This document shows, piece by piece, positions 20,933-29,211 of a stretch of 64,000 nucleotides of DNA (positions within the stretch are counted from its first letter, which is position 1; every line of letters begins with the position of its first letter). Source of the DNA: Chitinivorax sp. PXF-14 (GTDB taxonomy: Bacteria > Pseudomonadota > Gammaproteobacteria > Burkholderiales > SCOH01); the NCBI RefSeq assembly GCF_040812015.1, contig NZ_JBFNXJ010000004.1, positions 184,443-248,442 of the forward strand, given 5' to 3'. The notes beneath the pieces were generated by a model that saw nothing but the letters and a program-made list of their open reading frames with translations, did not search any database and was not told the DNA's origin. Made by a program: the position numbers and the translations under genes.

Positions 20933-20961
20933 ATTGTAGGCGCCATGCCTAGATTTGCAAA
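20933..20961 (-). promoter_or_regulatory. Sigma-70 promoter of the cobalamin operon
   Basis: On the minus strand TTTGCA (20961-20956) and TACAAT (20938-20933) are separated by 17 bp. Transcription would start about 7 nt on, right at the 5' edge of the riboswitch, which supports the call. Confidence 0.6.
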
Positions 20962-21087
20962 GCCGGATACACCTTGCGCCGCCTGGCACTGGCAGCGTCA
21001 GCCCGCCTTGTCGGCTCGGCATGGGTCTGGGCGCGGGTGGCCTTGCGCGACGGCGGGCACCCACCCGCCGCCGGGCCTTGGCGCATG

Positions 21088-23022
21088 TCAGCGCAAGCGG
21101 CGGGCGCGGCGCAGGCCCAGGCAGGCGAGCGCCAGCAGGCCCGGCAGGGCGAGGTCGAGCGGCTGATCGCCATGGCCGATCGTGCAGCCGCCGCCGCCAC
21201 CGCCGCCGCCGGAGCTTCCGCTGCTGGTGCTTCCACCAGACGTGTTGCCGCTGCTGCTGCCACCCGTATTGCTGCCCGAGCCGCCGCTGACGGTGATCGT
21301 GGCCGTGGAGGTGTCCTGCGCGCCGGCGTCGTCGGTCACGGTCAGGTTGACGACGGCGGTGCCGCTACCAGTCAGCGTCAGCGTCACGCTGGAGGCCGCC
21401 GTCTGGTCGAGCGTGGCGACCGAGCCGCCGGCCGGGCTGACCGACCAGGCATATTGCGCCACCTGGTGGCCGCTGGCGGCTGCGCTGCCGCTGCCGTCCA
21501 GCACCAGCTTGGCGCCTACCGTGCCACTGCCGCTGCCGGTGATCGAGGCGATCGGCTTGTTGGCCTCCAGCACCGCGCCATAGGCGTTGAGCAGGCCGGC
21601 GCCGCAGGTCGTGGTGGTGCAGTTGCACTGGCCCTCGGCGTCGGTGCCGGTCGCGCCGACGACAGGGCAGGTCGGCAGGCTGCTGTCCACGGTGAAGGCA
21701 TGGGCACTACGCTTCATGCGGCCGATCAACTGGCTGGTGGCGAGTGCCGGGTTGGCCGAGAACATCAGCGCCGCAACGCCCGAGGCCTGCGGCACGGCGA
21801 AGCTGGTGCCGACATTGACCTCGGTCGGCCCGGTGTAGCTATTGGCACCCGGCGTGGTCACGCCCTGGTTGGTCGTCGTCACGATGGGGTAGAGGCAGGG
21901 GCCGGTGGAATTGACGCAATTGCCGGCTGGCGCCGAAATGCCCACCTCGGTGCCAAAGCTGCTGTAGCCGACCTTCACGCCGTTGTGGCGCACGCCGGCC
22001 ACGGCCAGTACGCCCGGGCAGTCGCCGGGCTCGTCCACCGGTCCGGTCTCGTTACCGGCCGCCGCGACGATCACCACGCCGCGGGCGGTGATCTCGGCAA
22101 TGGCATCCTTGTAAGGCTGGGAGCAGGTGCCCGCGGCGCCGAGGCTCAGGTTGAGCACCTTGGCCGGAGTCGCATTGGCCGGCACCCCAGGCACCGGCAG
22201 GCCGGCCGCCCAGCGCATGGCGGCGATGATGTCGGAGTCGCGCCCGCCGCATTTGCCCATCACGCGCACCGGCTGCAGCTGCGAGCCCCAGCTCACCCCG
22301 GCCACGCCGAGTGCGTTGTTGCTGGCTGCCGCGATGATGCCGGCCACCTTGGTGCCGTGCCAGGTGCTGGCCGTGGGCTGGTCCGCGTTCGGGCCGGCGC
22401 CGCAGCCGCTGAATGCCGGCTGGGTCAGCTCGGCCGCCGTCACATAGTCGCCGGGGTCGGTCGGGTCGCTGTCCCAGCCGTCGCCGTCGTTCGAGCGGGT
22501 GATCTCGGACACGAAATCGAAACCGCTGACCAGCTTGGTGGCGAGGTCGGGGTGATCGGGACGGATACCGGTATCGAGCACCGCCACCGTCACCGCCGCG
22601 AGGCCGGTCGTCAGGTCCCAGGCCGCGACGGCGTTCAGGGCCGCCGGCTGCGTCGCCTGCAGATACCACTGCGAGCCGAACAGCGGATCGGACGGCAGCG
22701 CACGGATATGTTTGATGCCATCCGGCACGGCGTATTCCACATCGGGCAGCGCGCGCAGCTTCTCGGCCAGGGCCTGGCTCGTCATCCCGCTGGCCTTCAA
22801 CACCTGTGTCTGGGTGGAGGGCTGCCCCACCGCCTTCACCTGAAAGCCCGCCAGCGAGGTGAAGGCCTGCGAGCGCTCGCCCGATTGGGCGCGCTTGAGC
22901 AGCAGCGGCGACTCGGCCCGCAGCTTGACGATGACCTGCGCGTCGGCGTCGGCCGCATGCGCGGCGGGGGTAAGGGAAAGAGCGGCCAGTGCCAGGCACA
23001 GGCGTCGGGACAGGATGGGCAT
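21088..23022 (-). CDS. Secreted subtilisin-like (S8) serine protease with C-terminal sorting-like tail
   Basis: The 644-residue protein has a signal peptide (MPILSRRLCLALAALSLTPA, then AHAAD), an inhibitor-like propeptide (about residues 25-105), and an S8 domain with all catalytic residues: Asp150 (VAVLDTGIRPDHPD), His222 (STWHGTKVAG), Asn324 (AAAGNE) and Ser407 (NVGTSFAVPQASG). Residues about 500-600 form a PKD/Ig-like domain (LDGSGSAAASG, then TATITVSGG). The end is a Ser/Gly linker, GGGGGGGGCTIGHGD, a hydrophobic helix (LALPGLLALACLGL) and the basic RRARRLR. That tripartite tail resembles C-terminal sorting signals, but it lacks PEP. A 7-bp stem without a T-tract (21051-21070) follows the stop. 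No clear ribosome binding site was seen. Confidence 0.9.
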   Translation of the reverse strand: MPILSRRLCLALAALSLTPAAHAADADAQVIVKLRAESPLLLKRAQSGERSQAFTSLAGFQVKAVGQPSTQTQVLKASGMTSQALAEKLRALPDVEYAVPDGIKHIRALPSDPLFGSQWYLQATQPAALNAVAAWDLTTGLAAVTVAVLDTGIRPDHPDLATKLVSGFDFVSEITRSNDGDGWDSDPTDPGDYVTAAELTQPAFSGCGAGPNADQPTASTWHGTKVAGIIAAASNNALGVAGVSWGSQLQPVRVMGKCGGRDSDIIAAMRWAAGLPVPGVPANATPAKVLNLSLGAAGTCSQPYKDAIAEITARGVVIVAAAGNETGPVDEPGDCPGVLAVAGVRHNGVKVGYSSFGTEVGISAPAGNCVNSTGPCLYPIVTTTNQGVTTPGANSYTGPTEVNVGTSFAVPQASGVAALMFSANPALATSQLIGRMKRSAHAFTVDSSLPTCPVVGATGTDAEGQCNCTTTTCGAGLLNAYGAVLEANKPIASITGSGSGTVGAKLVLDGSGSAAASGHQVAQYAWSVSPAGGSVATLDQTAASSVTLTLTGSGTAVVNLTVTDDAGAQDTSTATITVSGGSGSNTGGSSSGNTSGGSTSSGSSGGGGGGGGCTIGHGDQPLDLALPGLLALACLGLRRARRLR

Positions 23023-23717
23023 GGTTTGCAAACCGTTACGAGAGTGGCTGGTTGGGAAGGGCACCCGTGGCTGGCGTGAGCCTGGGCCGTGCTGGCACTG
23101 GAGGCCGCCTGTACAGTATAGATGGCCGCCGAGCGCCGGCCTCGGTGGTGCACGGCGCGGCCAACACAATTTACCCTTTTTTGCATTTCACGTTCTACCG
23201 TGGCGAGGGCTGATGCCAGCGGGCCAGCGGCAAACCTGCCCCGCAATCCATGCCCGGCCCAATGACGGCCGAGCCGATTTGCGCCAGGTGCGCACCGGAG
23301 AAAAGGTATGGGCGCACCGCACCGGGCAGGAGGAAATCGCCACCCGGCATCGCGAGCAGGTCGAGGCCGCGTCATGATATGGCGATAATCGAATGTTTAA
23401 TCTGGCCGTGATGTGTATATGGGCCTTGGCTACCCAGGCTGGATCGAATATCGGCAAGGATATACCCGAATATTCAAGCGCTTGCCCAATGCCGTTTGGC
23501 GTGTATATATTTCTTTTTTGGTATATGATAAATGCATTTTTGGCGATGTTAAATTTGCATTATATTTTCCGCAAAATGTTGCGATGCAGGAAAGTGGTTG
23601 GTAAGATAGGTCGAAAATATTCCAAATAATTACTCAAATGTCGTCCGATTAGTTGATTGACATTTCACGGTGGGGCGTAGCCTACAAGGCACATCACCAC
23701 CGCACTGTGGGGTTTGT
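23023..23717. other. Long intergenic region between the protease and the PEP-CTERM gene
   Basis: No convincing gene was found in these 695 bases. The first half is GC-rich and should hold the promoter of the leftward protease gene. From about 23390 to 23650 the DNA becomes strongly AT-rich, with several TATATA-like stretches, and probably carries regulatory sequence for the rightward PEP-CTERM/exopolysaccharide locus. A perfect TTGACA at 23657-23662 has no good -10 at the right distance. I looked for sigma-54 sites (GG, 10 nt, GC), often found before PEP-CTERM genes, and saw none. Confidence 0.5.
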
Positions 23718-24131
23718 ATGTACAAGAACACGCAAGTATCGCTGGCGGCGGCGATGATGGCGCTCGTCGTTGCCACACAGGCTCACGCGGGCGATGCCCC
23801 CGGCAAGGCTGCCCAGTCGCACGGCGGCCATATTCACGAGTTCGGCGCCTCGTTTGGCGATGGCGCCGGGTCATCCAACGATGTCGATAGCCAGGCAGAG
23901 CGGCCGGCAGCATTCCTGCGCACCCGCGGGGCGGCGTTCGAGATGTCGGGCGGGGCAGCGGGTGGTGCCTTCCTTTCTGGTGTCGATCATGTCACTCGGA
24001 TCGGCGGCGTGACGCTCCGACCGCTGCCTGCCGCTGTTCCCGCCGTGCCGGAGCCTTCGTCGGTGCTCATGCTGCTTGCCGGTATCGGCGTGGTCGGCAT
24101 GGCCGTATTGCGCCGCAAACACCGCGACTGA
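23718..24131 (+). CDS. Small PEP-CTERM sorting-domain protein
   Basis: The 137-residue protein starts MYKNTQVSLAAAMMALVVAT (signal peptide, cleavage near AHAGD). Then comes a short low-complexity mature part, His/Gly-rich at its start (SHGGHIHEFGASFGDGAG). It ends with a textbook PEP-CTERM signal: VPEPSSV at about residues 110-116, a hydrophobic helix (LMLLAGIGVVGMAVL) and a basic RRKHRD terminus. The Pro-Glu-Pro motif is the recognition site of exosortases, so this is probably a substrate of the XrtB encoded 4.6 kb downstream. The ATG at 23718 is preceded by GTGGGG; an earlier in-frame GTG at 23670 would hide the signal peptide behind 16 residues. The mature function is unknown. Confidence 0.85.
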   Translation: MYKNTQVSLAAAMMALVVATQAHAGDAPGKAAQSHGGHIHEFGASFGDGAGSSNDVDSQAERPAAFLRTRGAAFEMSGGAAGGAFLSGVDHVTRIGGVTLRPLPAAVPAVPEPSSVLMLLAGIGVVGMAVLRRKHRD

Positions 24132-24235
24132 GCTCGCCTGCGGACATCCGTCTGATGTACTGAATCGTTCGTGCCGGCCCAGCGGGGCGGCATAGGCAAA
24201 TTTTGACTTTTAGAAATGGGTTGGGGGAATCAATC

Positions 24236-25168
24236 GTGCGTCGTTTGCAGATTGCGCTAGTGCTGGCTTTGCCCGTATTGGGTGGCTTGGTCGCATGTGG
24301 TAAGAAGGAAGGTGCCGCTGATGCATCTCAAGTCGTTGCTAAGGTCGGCGGCAGCGAGGTCACCGTACACCAGCTGAATTTCGCGCTCGGCGGCTTGCAG
24401 GGCGTGCCACAGGAGCGTATTGCCGAGGCCAAGCGCCAGGTGCTCAAGGGTCTGGTCGAGCAGCAGCTGCTGGCGAACCAGGCGATCGAATCCAAGCTCG
24501 ACCGCGACCCCAATGTGCTGATGGCCCTCGAAACGGCCAAGCGCCAGGTGCTGGCCAAGGCCTATCTCGAACGCCAGGTCGGCCAGGTGCCGCCGGTGGC
24601 CGAAGACAAGGTCAAGGCCTACTACAACGAACACCCCGAGCTGTTCGCCCAGCGCAAGATTTACCGCCTCAACGAGCTGAGCGTCGCCGACGGTGCCAAG
24701 TGGCTCGATGACGTCAGGAAGAAGAGCGAAGCCGGCGAGCCGATCGACGGCATCAAGTCTTACCTCGAACAGGCCGGCGCCAAGGTGGCGGCGGGCGCGG
24801 AAAACAAGCCCGCAGAGCAGCTGCCGCTGGCGATCCTGCCCAAGCTGGCCGCACTGGCCGACAAGCGTTCGATCGTCCTGCCGGGCGCCAAGGGCTTTAC
24901 CGTCATCGAGGTCGACGGCACGCGTGCCGAGCCGGTCGAATTCGACAAGGCGAAGACCCTGATTTCTACCTATCTGACCAACCAGGTCAAGATGGAAAAG
25001 GTCAAGACGGCGATGGATCAAGCCAAGTCCAAGGTCCAGGTCAGCTATCAGGGCGAGTTTGCCGATGTCGGCAACACCGCCACCCCGGTCAAGGTCGAAG
25101 CCGCACCGGCACCAGCCGCAGGCAGCCATGAGCAGGCGATCAACCAGGGTGTGGGAGCGCTCAAATGA
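24236..25168 (+). CDS. epsD: EpsD-family peptidyl-prolyl isomerase-like lipoprotein
   Basis: The 310-residue product from GTG 24236 starts MRRLQIALVLALPVLGGLVA with Cys21 as the lipidation site (LVAC). It has a SurA-like N-terminal helical region (VAKVGGSEVTVHQLNFAL, then RQVLKGLVEQQLLANQAI) and a diverged PpiC-like domain. This matches the EpsD family found at the start of exosortase/exopolysaccharide operons; a periplasmic chaperone role is inferred. The GTG has a GGGGGA ribosome binding site; a TTG at 24203 is the alternative. Its stop overlaps the epsE start as ATGA. Confidence 0.85.
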   Translation: MRRLQIALVLALPVLGGLVACGKKEGAADASQVVAKVGGSEVTVHQLNFALGGLQGVPQERIAEAKRQVLKGLVEQQLLANQAIESKLDRDPNVLMALETAKRQVLAKAYLERQVGQVPPVAEDKVKAYYNEHPELFAQRKIYRLNELSVADGAKWLDDVRKKSEAGEPIDGIKSYLEQAGAKVAAGAENKPAEQLPLAILPKLAALADKRSIVLPGAKGFTVIEVDGTRAEPVEFDKAKTLISTYLTNQVKMEKVKTAMDQAKSKVQVSYQGEFADVGNTATPVKVEAAPAPAAGSHEQAINQGVGALK

Positions 25169-25962
25169 TGCGCCGCGCGATCAAATCACTGCTCGTCGCC
25201 GCCAGCCTGCTGGGTGCGAGCAGCCTGTGGGCCGCCGAGGCCGAATATCAGCTCGGTGCCGGCGACATCGTCAGGATCGGTGTCTATGGCCAGCCGGACC
25301 TGGCCACCGAAGTCCGCGTCGGCGAAAACGGCAAGGTCGTGTTCCCGCTGGTTGGCGAGATCCCGGTTTCCGGCATCAGCTCTGCTGTTGCCGGCCAACG
25401 CATTGCCGATGCGCTCAAGCGTGGCGGCTTCGTCAAGCAGCCCGAGGTATCGGTGCTCGTCACCCAGTTCCGCAGCAAGCAGGTATCGGTGCTCGGCCAC
25501 GTCAACCGCCCGGGCCGCTACGCACTCGACACCAGCAGTACCGTGTCCGACCTGCTGGCCATGGCTGGCGGCGCCGACCCGCAAGGTGCCGACGACATCG
25601 TGCTGATCCAGCAGCATGACGGCAAGACCACACGCCGCGAAATCGATCTGCTCGCACTGCTGCAAAAGGGTGACGTCAGCCTCAATCTCAACGTCGGCCA
25701 GGGCGATGTCATCTACGTCCCGCGCGCGCCCTTGTTCTACGTGTACGGCGAAGTGCAGCGCTCCGGCGCCTACCGCATCGAGCGCCAGATGACCGTTTCC
25801 CAGGCCCTGTCGCTCGGCGGTGGCCTGACGCCGCGCGGCAGCGACAGCCGCATCGTGGTCAAGCGCCGCGACGCCAAGGGCGCGGTGCAGACCGTGTCGA
25901 TCGGCCTGGATGATCCCGTACAGCCTGACGACGTGCTGTTCGTCAAAGAGCGCGTTTTCTAA
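25165..25962 (+). CDS. epsE: Polysaccharide export outer-membrane protein EpsE (Wza family)
   Basis: The 265-residue protein has a signal peptide (MMRRAIKSLLVAASLLGASS, cut near WAAEA), a Poly_export domain (YQLGAGDIVRIGVYGQPDLA, VVFPLVGEIPVSG), and two SLBB domains (QVSVLGHVNRPGRYAL and LFYVYGEVQRSGAYRIE). Such proteins form the channel for exopolysaccharide through the periplasm and outer membrane. There is no lipobox Cys, as is usual for the EpsE branch. It overlaps epsD by 4 bp and lies 18 bp before epsF. Confidence 0.93.
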   Translation: MMRRAIKSLLVAASLLGASSLWAAEAEYQLGAGDIVRIGVYGQPDLATEVRVGENGKVVFPLVGEIPVSGISSAVAGQRIADALKRGGFVKQPEVSVLVTQFRSKQVSVLGHVNRPGRYALDTSSTVSDLLAMAGGADPQGADDIVLIQQHDGKTTRREIDLLALLQKGDVSLNLNVGQGDVIYVPRAPLFYVYGEVQRSGAYRIERQMTVSQALSLGGGLTPRGSDSRIVVKRRDAKGAVQTVSIGLDDPVQPDDVLFVKERVF

Positions 25963-25980
25963 TTTGAGGCCCGACTGTCC

Positions 25981-27408
25981 ATGAACCTGAGCCAATTCCT
26001 AATCATTCTCCGCGCGAGGCGGAAGACGGTCTTCGTGACCTTCTTCTCGATCGTTGCGTTGGTGACCGTACTCAGCCTGCTATGGCCGAACAAGTACACC
26101 TCCACCGCCAGCGTGCTGGTCGACGTCAAGACCGGCGACCAGCTGACCGGCCTGGTGGCGCCTGCCGCCATGATGCCGAGCTATATGGCGACGCAGGTCG
26201 ATGTCATCACCAGCCGCACCGTGGCAGCCCGCGTGGTGGAAAAACTGCACCTGGCGGACAACCCGCTGGTCAAACAGCAGTTCATGGACGATACAGAAGG
26301 CCGCGGCGACATCCGCTACTGGTTGGCGGATATCCTGTTGAGAAAGCTCGACGTCAAGCCGTCGCGTGACAGCAATGTGGTCGACATCAGCTTTTCCAAT
26401 GAAAACGCGCAGTTCGCAACGCTGGTCGTCAATGCCTTCGTCGACGCCTATATCGAGACTAACCTCGAGCTGCGCGTGGCGCCGGCCAAGCAGACCTCCG
26501 ACTGGTTCGAGCAGCAGCTGAAGGGCCTGCGCACCAGCCTGGATGCCTCGCAGCGCAAGCTGTCCGCCTACCAGCAGGATAAGGGCATCGTTGCCGTCGA
26601 CGAGCGCCTGGACGTGGAAAACGCCAAGCTCGCCGAGCTGTCCAGCCTGGTCATCAATGCGCAGGGGCAGAAACTCGACACCGAGTCGCGCCAGCGCCAA
26701 CTGGCCCAATCCGGCCCGACCTCGGCGATTCCCGACATCCTGAACAACCCGCTGATCCAGAACCTGAAGGCCGACCTGTCGCGCTCCGAAGCCCAGCTGG
26801 CCGAGCTGACCGAAAAGCTCGACCGCAACCACCCGTCGGTCAAGAACGCCACCGCTCAGGTTGAAAGCATCCGCCGCAAGCTCGATGCCGAAATCAAGAC
26901 GGCCAGCAGCAGCATCGTCAACACCGCGCAGATGCAGCAGCGCCGCGAAGGCGATCTGCGTGTGGCAATGGCGGCGCAGAAGGCCAAGATTCTCGAACTC
27001 AACAAGCAGCGCGACGAAATGGCCCTGCTCACCCGCGAAGTCGAGAATGCCCAGCGCGCCTACGATGCGGCCCTGCAGCGCGCCAGCCAGACTAAGCTCG
27101 AAAGCCAGTCGAACCAGACCAACATCGTGTTGCTGACACGTGGCATCGAGCCCTCGCTGCCGTCGTCGCCCAAGGTGCTGCTCAACATCTTCCTGTCGAT
27201 CATCCTCGGCCTGTTCCTCGGCGTGAATGCAGCTGTGGTGCGCGAAATGCTCGACCGCCGCGTGCGCGGACCGGAAGACTTGGCCATGGCGCTCGGCGTG
27301 CCGGTGCTCGCCATCCTGCCTGGTGCGGAAAAATCGACCAAGCGCTTCTGGCGTCGTAACTGGCGCGGCAAACGTGATATTCCCGACACCTTGCTGGGAG
27401 CACGCTGA
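25981..27408 (+). CDS. epsF: Chain-length determinant protein EpsF (Wzz-like)
   Basis: In 475 residues there are two membrane helices: one near the N-terminus (TFFSIVALVTVLSLLW) and one near 400 (LLNIFLSIILGLFLG), preceded by the Pro-containing PSLPSSPK. Between them is a large periplasmic region of coiled coil (ALQRASQTKLESQSNQT and others). This is the Wzz/polysaccharide co-polymerase plan that regulates polymer length with the partner kinase EpsG. The basic C-terminal tail is cytoplasmic. It ends 2 bp before epsG. Confidence 0.92.
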   Translation: MNLSQFLIILRARRKTVFVTFFSIVALVTVLSLLWPNKYTSTASVLVDVKTGDQLTGLVAPAAMMPSYMATQVDVITSRTVAARVVEKLHLADNPLVKQQFMDDTEGRGDIRYWLADILLRKLDVKPSRDSNVVDISFSNENAQFATLVVNAFVDAYIETNLELRVAPAKQTSDWFEQQLKGLRTSLDASQRKLSAYQQDKGIVAVDERLDVENAKLAELSSLVINAQGQKLDTESRQRQLAQSGPTSAIPDILNNPLIQNLKADLSRSEAQLAELTEKLDRNHPSVKNATAQVESIRRKLDAEIKTASSSIVNTAQMQQRREGDLRVAMAAQKAKILELNKQRDEMALLTREVENAQRAYDAALQRASQTKLESQSNQTNIVLLTRGIEPSLPSSPKVLLNIFLSIILGLFLGVNAAVVREMLDRRVRGPEDLAMALGVPVLAILPGAEKSTKRFWRRNWRGKRDIPDTLLGAR

Positions 27409-27410
27409 TC

Positions 27411-28316
27411 ATGAATACGCGAGTGAATCCATCCATGCAGTTCGACGACGACACCGCCAGCCAGACGAGCGCGCAAAACTCCCTCGGGGGCAGCGCTGCG
27501 CTCGGCCGCATTCTCATCGACAGCGGCAAGCTGAAACGCGAGGACATCGACAAGATCACCGCCGCCCAACAGGAGCAGGGGCTGCGCTTTGGCGAGGCCG
27601 CCGTCAAGCTGGGCCTGGTGCGCGAGGCGGACATCCTGCAAGGCCTGTCCAAGCAGTTCTCGTTCAGCTGGATCGAGCCGAGCCAGACCCGCCTGTCGAC
27701 CGAGCTCAGCGTGCTGCACGACCCGTTCAGCCGTGAAGCCGAGGCACTGCGCACGCTGCGCGGCCACCTGTTGCTGCGCTGGTTCGGCAACGGCAACAAG
27801 TTCCTGGCGGTCGGCGCGGACGACCGCGGGTCGGGCGTCACCCATACCGCCGCCAATCTGGCCGTGCTGTTCGCCCAGGCGGGCCTGCGCACCGTGCTGG
27901 TCGACGGCAACCTGCGCTTCCCGCGCGTCACCGATATTTTCGGTGCACTGGCCGGCAGCGGTCTGACCGAATGGCTCGCCGGCCGTGGCAGCCAGGGCTT
28001 GCCGGTGGCCGTGCCCGAGGTACGCAACCTGTCGCTGATCCCGGCCGGAGCTGTTCCGCCCAACCCGCAGGAGTTGCTGGCGCGGCCACGTTTCTTCGAT
28101 GTGCTGAACAAGCTCGGCGAATACTTCGACGTCGTGCTCGTCGATTGCCCCGCCGCTCAGCTTGGTGCCGACTACGAAATGATCGCCAGCCGCTGCCGCG
28201 GCACCATCGTCGTGTCGCACCAGGACAACGCCCACATCAAGCGCCTGAGCCAGCTCAGCGCAGACATGCGGGCCAGCGGCGTCGAAATCTGCGGTGGCGT
28301 GCTGAACCGCTTCTGA
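27411..28316 (+). CDS. epsG: EpsG-like tyrosine-kinase-family protein with a degenerate P-loop
   Basis: The 301-residue protein combines a MshEN-like N-terminal domain (LGRILIDSGKLKREDIDKIT, LRFGEAAVKLGLV, residues about 31-85) with a BY-kinase/ParA-like ATPase domain, the layout of EpsG proteins. The Walker A segment reads GADDRGSGVTHTAANL (residues 135-150): Val143 stands where the ATP-binding Lys (or Arg) should be. The A' motif reads VLVDGNLRFP, so the second Asp of DxD is Asn167. Walker B (DVVLVDCP, Asp245) is intact. It also lacks a C-terminal tyrosine cluster. It may therefore be a non-catalytic partner of EpsF rather than an active kinase. Confidence 0.85.
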   Translation: MNTRVNPSMQFDDDTASQTSAQNSLGGSAALGRILIDSGKLKREDIDKITAAQQEQGLRFGEAAVKLGLVREADILQGLSKQFSFSWIEPSQTRLSTELSVLHDPFSREAEALRTLRGHLLLRWFGNGNKFLAVGADDRGSGVTHTAANLAVLFAQAGLRTVLVDGNLRFPRVTDIFGALAGSGLTEWLAGRGSQGLPVAVPEVRNLSLIPAGAVPPNPQELLARPRFFDVLNKLGEYFDVVLVDCPAAQLGADYEMIASRCRGTIVVSHQDNAHIKRLSQLSADMRASGVEICGGVLNRF

Positions 28317-28326
28317 CGAGTAGCCC

Positions 28327-29211
28327 ATGTCGACAATCATCGAACCGCGCGACACGTTGAAACCGGCCGCGGGGGCGCTGCTGCGCCTTTGGCTGCCGGT
28401 CGGCATCGCCTTCCTGCTGATGTTCGTGCCGACCATCCAGGCCCAGTTCAATGGCCTGTGGCGCGGCGAGGACCACCTGCACCAGCCGATCTCGCTGGCC
28501 ATCGCTGCTTGGCTGTTCTGGATGAAGCGGGACACCTGGCTCGTGCAGGACGCCCATCCCAACTGGCTCTTAGGCGTGCCGCTGCTGGTGCTGGGGCTGG
28601 CTGTCTACATTATCGGCCGTTCGCAGGACTTGCCTGTGCTCGACATAGGGAGCGCCTTGCTAGTCGTGGCAGGGGTTCTGTTCGTGATGAGCGGAACCCG
28701 TCGTGCACTGGCGATGTGGTATCCCGTGTTGTTCCTGGCGTTTATCGTTCCCTTGCCTGGCGCGGTGCTGGATACGATCCTGGTGCCGCTCAAGATGCTT
28801 GTCTCAAACATCGTGGAGAACGGCCTGTATCAGATGGGCTATCCGATCGCACGCGATGGCGTGGTGCTCAATATCGGGCCCTATCGCATGTTCATCGCTG
28901 ATGCGTGTTCCGGGCTCAATTCGATGATTTCACTGACGGCCATCGGTACGCTTTATACCTACATCCGCAACTACCCGAACAAGCTGCAGAACCTGATGCT
29001 TGTGCTCGGCATCCTGCCGTTTGCGTTCATCGCCAATATCGGCCGGGTTGCCGCGCTGGTGCTGTCTACCTACTACGGTGGCGATGCGGTGGGGCAGCAA
29101 GTGCATGACTGGGCCGGCGCGCTCGAAATCGCGGTGTTGATGCTCGGCTTTCTGCTGTTTGACAACATTGTGGCCTTTGTCTTTGCAAGAGTGGCGAGGG
29201 CGCATAAATGA
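28327..29211 (+). CDS. xrtB: Exosortase B (XrtB/EpsH type)
   Basis: Exosortases are polytopic inner-membrane cysteine transpeptidase-like enzymes that process PEP-CTERM proteins. The 294-residue product has about eight hydrophobic helices and the three conserved catalytic positions: Cys194 (IADACSGLNSM), Arg240 (FIANIGRVAAL) and His260 (QQVHDWAGALE). The position between epsG and epsI, and the EpsD/E/F/G company, mark it as the exosortase B branch. A likely substrate is the PEP-CTERM protein at 23718-24131; others may lie outside the window. Confidence 0.93.
   Translation: MSTIIEPRDTLKPAAGALLRLWLPVGIAFLLMFVPTIQAQFNGLWRGEDHLHQPISLAIAAWLFWMKRDTWLVQDAHPNWLLGVPLLVLGLAVYIIGRSQDLPVLDIGSALLVVAGVLFVMSGTRRALAMWYPVLFLAFIVPLPGAVLDTILVPLKMLVSNIVENGLYQMGYPIARDGVVLNIGPYRMFIADACSGLNSMISLTAIGTLYTYIRNYPNKLQNLMLVLGILPFAFIANIGRVAALVLSTYYGGDAVGQQVHDWAGALEIAVLMLGFLLFDNIVAFVFARVARAHK

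Noticed and set aside
20974..23079. A 701-codon open frame antisense to the S8 protease
   Set aside because: Composition and lack of motifs mark it as a shadow of the protease, which has full catalytic motifs.
23393..23629. A 78-codon AT-rich open frame with hydrophobic stretches, upstream of the PEP-CTERM gene
   Set aside because: It has no ribosome binding site and no recognisable domain, and it lies in what looks like a promoter region; kept as intergenic.
23391..24235. Sigma-54 promoter for the PEP-CTERM/eps genes
   Set aside because: Every GG was checked for GC ten bases further on. None fits; the closest (near 23519-23535) is two bases too long.
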